Below are positions 63,183 through 64,000 of a stretch of DNA of 64,000 bases, one piece after another. The translations under genes were made by a program, and so were the position numbers. The DNA lies in assembly GCA_047921455.1 (NCBI GenBank), contig JBLRWC010000007.1, positions 1-64,000 of the forward strand, given 5' to 3'. The notes below the pieces were generated by a model, which saw nothing but the letters and a program-made list of their open reading frames with translations, had not been told where the DNA came from and made no database searches. Position 1 is the stretch's first letter; the number at the start of each line of letters is the position of its first letter. This DNA is from XN24 sp047921455 (GTDB lineage Bacteria; Pseudomonadota; Gammaproteobacteria; Steroidobacterales; XN24).

Positions 63183-64000
63183 GCCCCGTCCCCGCTGAGC
63201 TGGATACGGCCTTCAACGCCGTCCGCGCGCTGGTTGGCTTGCTGGATGGTGGCGGTAAAACGCCCCTCGCGGCCGACCGCCTGGCGAATCGCTTCCAAGG
63301 CATCAACGTCAGGCGCTTGCAGGCGAAGGTCAAGCACACCGGCCCGATAACTGATGGCCTGCAGTGTCACACCCGAAGTGGCGCCGAGCGCCTGGCCGAG
63401 TGTCTCGAGCGCCGTCAAAAATCCTTCGTTGGCGGTCGTGCCACCGCCCCGCAGGGCAGCCAGTTCCCGTTCGACCTGGAAACGTGGATCTTCCATGCGC
63501 GCACCTGGTAACGCCTGCTGGAACGTGGCCGCAATAGCTGCATCCAGGCGGGCTTCCTCCTGCTTGAGTTGCGCCACGCGCAATGCCTGTTGCCCCACCA
63601 GCACCACGACCAGCACGGCCAACATCGCGGCCGCCGCGCGCCAGGGTTTCCACAGCCGGTCGAGCTGGGTGCGGGGCGCAAACCCCCCCTGCAACAGGTT
63701 AATGGGCTTACGGGTGACCACGCCGGCCGCCAGGTGCGGCAAGACGCCGTCCGGCAGCACGCGAATTTCCAGGCTGGCCAGGTCGGACCGCAAGGCCTCC
63801 AGCGCTTCGCCATGCGCGTGGTGACCCTCGGGAGTAAGGTAGACCGACAAATGCTTCGGTGCGTCCGCCTCCCCGGGAAACTCCGGCCCGTACTGCAGTG
63901 CCGCGGCCACGCTGTCGATTTCCAGCAGCACCGGCAGGCCGTCGCCACTGCGCGCCAGGCAGCGATCGACGTCCAGCACCCAGTTCAGGTGGTTAGAGGC
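63179..64000 (-). CDS. gspL: Type II secretion system protein L (N-terminal part outside the window)
   Basis: The gene runs in from the right edge; the last 273 codons are visible. The cytoplasmic actin-like part ends at LPHLAAGVVTRKPINLLQGG, followed by a membrane helix (AAAMLAVLVVVLVGQQALRV), a coiled coil and a periplasmic ferredoxin-like domain (SYRAGVLDLRLQAPDVDALE). The string NLLQG before the helix is typical of GspL. GspL anchors the ATPase GspE to the membrane platform. Codons are open to base 64000, so the start is not seen. Confidence 0.92.
   Translation of the reverse strand, partial: ASNHLNWVLDVDRCLARSGDGLPVLLEIDSVAAALQYGPEFPGEADAPKHLSVYLTPEGHHAHGEALEALRSDLASLEIRVLPDGVLPHLAAGVVTRKPINLLQGGFAPRTQLDRLWKPWRAAAAMLAVLVVVLVGQQALRVAQLKQEEARLDAAIAATFQQALPGARMEDPRFQVERELAALRGGGTTANEGFLTALETLGQALGATSGVTLQAISYRAGVLDLRLQAPDVDALEAIRQAVGREGRFTATIQQANQRADGVEGRIQLSGDGA

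Overview
This 64 kb window is GC-rich, densely coded bacterial chromosome. It opens with the conserved block thrS(end)-infC-rpmI-rplT-pheS-pheT-ihfA-merR-like-tRNA-Pro, which is characteristic of Gammaproteobacteria. Sodium-linked betaine carriers, AbgT/YfcC carriers, an OpuA system, a type II secretion cluster and a multiheme surface cytochrome suggest a free-living, probably marine or sediment heterotroph (a Chromatiales/Woeseiales-like lineage is my guess; no phylogenetic marker was compared). I see no CRISPR array, IS element, rRNA or prophage.

Layout. 1-5513: translation genes; infC starts at an AUC codon, and a strong terminator sits directly before the pheS ribosome site, so pheST is probably attenuated. 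5598-7978: tRNA-Pro followed by a 1.3 kb mini-island bounded by a perfect 114-bp direct repeat (the second copy carries the 3' part of the tRNA). The island holds only a winged-helix gene and a nucleotidyltransferase gene, in an AbiE-like toxin-antitoxin arrangement, and a HepT/MntA-type pair lies just beyond it. This is the best candidate for an undescribed system in the window. 8118-16813: scattered single genes (dienelactone hydrolase, small GNAT, AsmA-like, phosphatase-like, DUF1499, S4-like membrane protein, glutaredoxin-MauE fusion, CNMP-CBS-DUF294 protein, DEDDh exonuclease).

16870-34803: osmolyte and stress functions. These are a BCCT betaine carrier, two universal stress proteins, a ZIP carrier, an S9 peptidase, an MltF-like lipoprotein, the opuA ABC operon, an ECF sigma/anti-sigma pair followed by thioredoxin, CcdA and VTT genes, a truncated and frameshifted second BCCT gene, glutamate dehydrogenase, a GDT1-type carrier and a class II amidotransferase. 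34960-48879: a YeiH-type carrier, sodC, two AbgT carriers and a YfcC carrier around a solitary OmcA/MtrC-type decaheme lipoprotein with a collagen-like linker, then an S1/P1 nuclease and an MlaC-like gene.

49030-64000: a tight glycogen-breakdown operon (glgP-glgX-malQ), an AddB/AddA-like nuclease-helicase operon, and on the opposite strand gspL(partial)-gspM-gspN. Several convergent gene pairs are separated by perfect loopless palindromes that may act as bidirectional terminators. All functional names are from sequence recognition without database searches.
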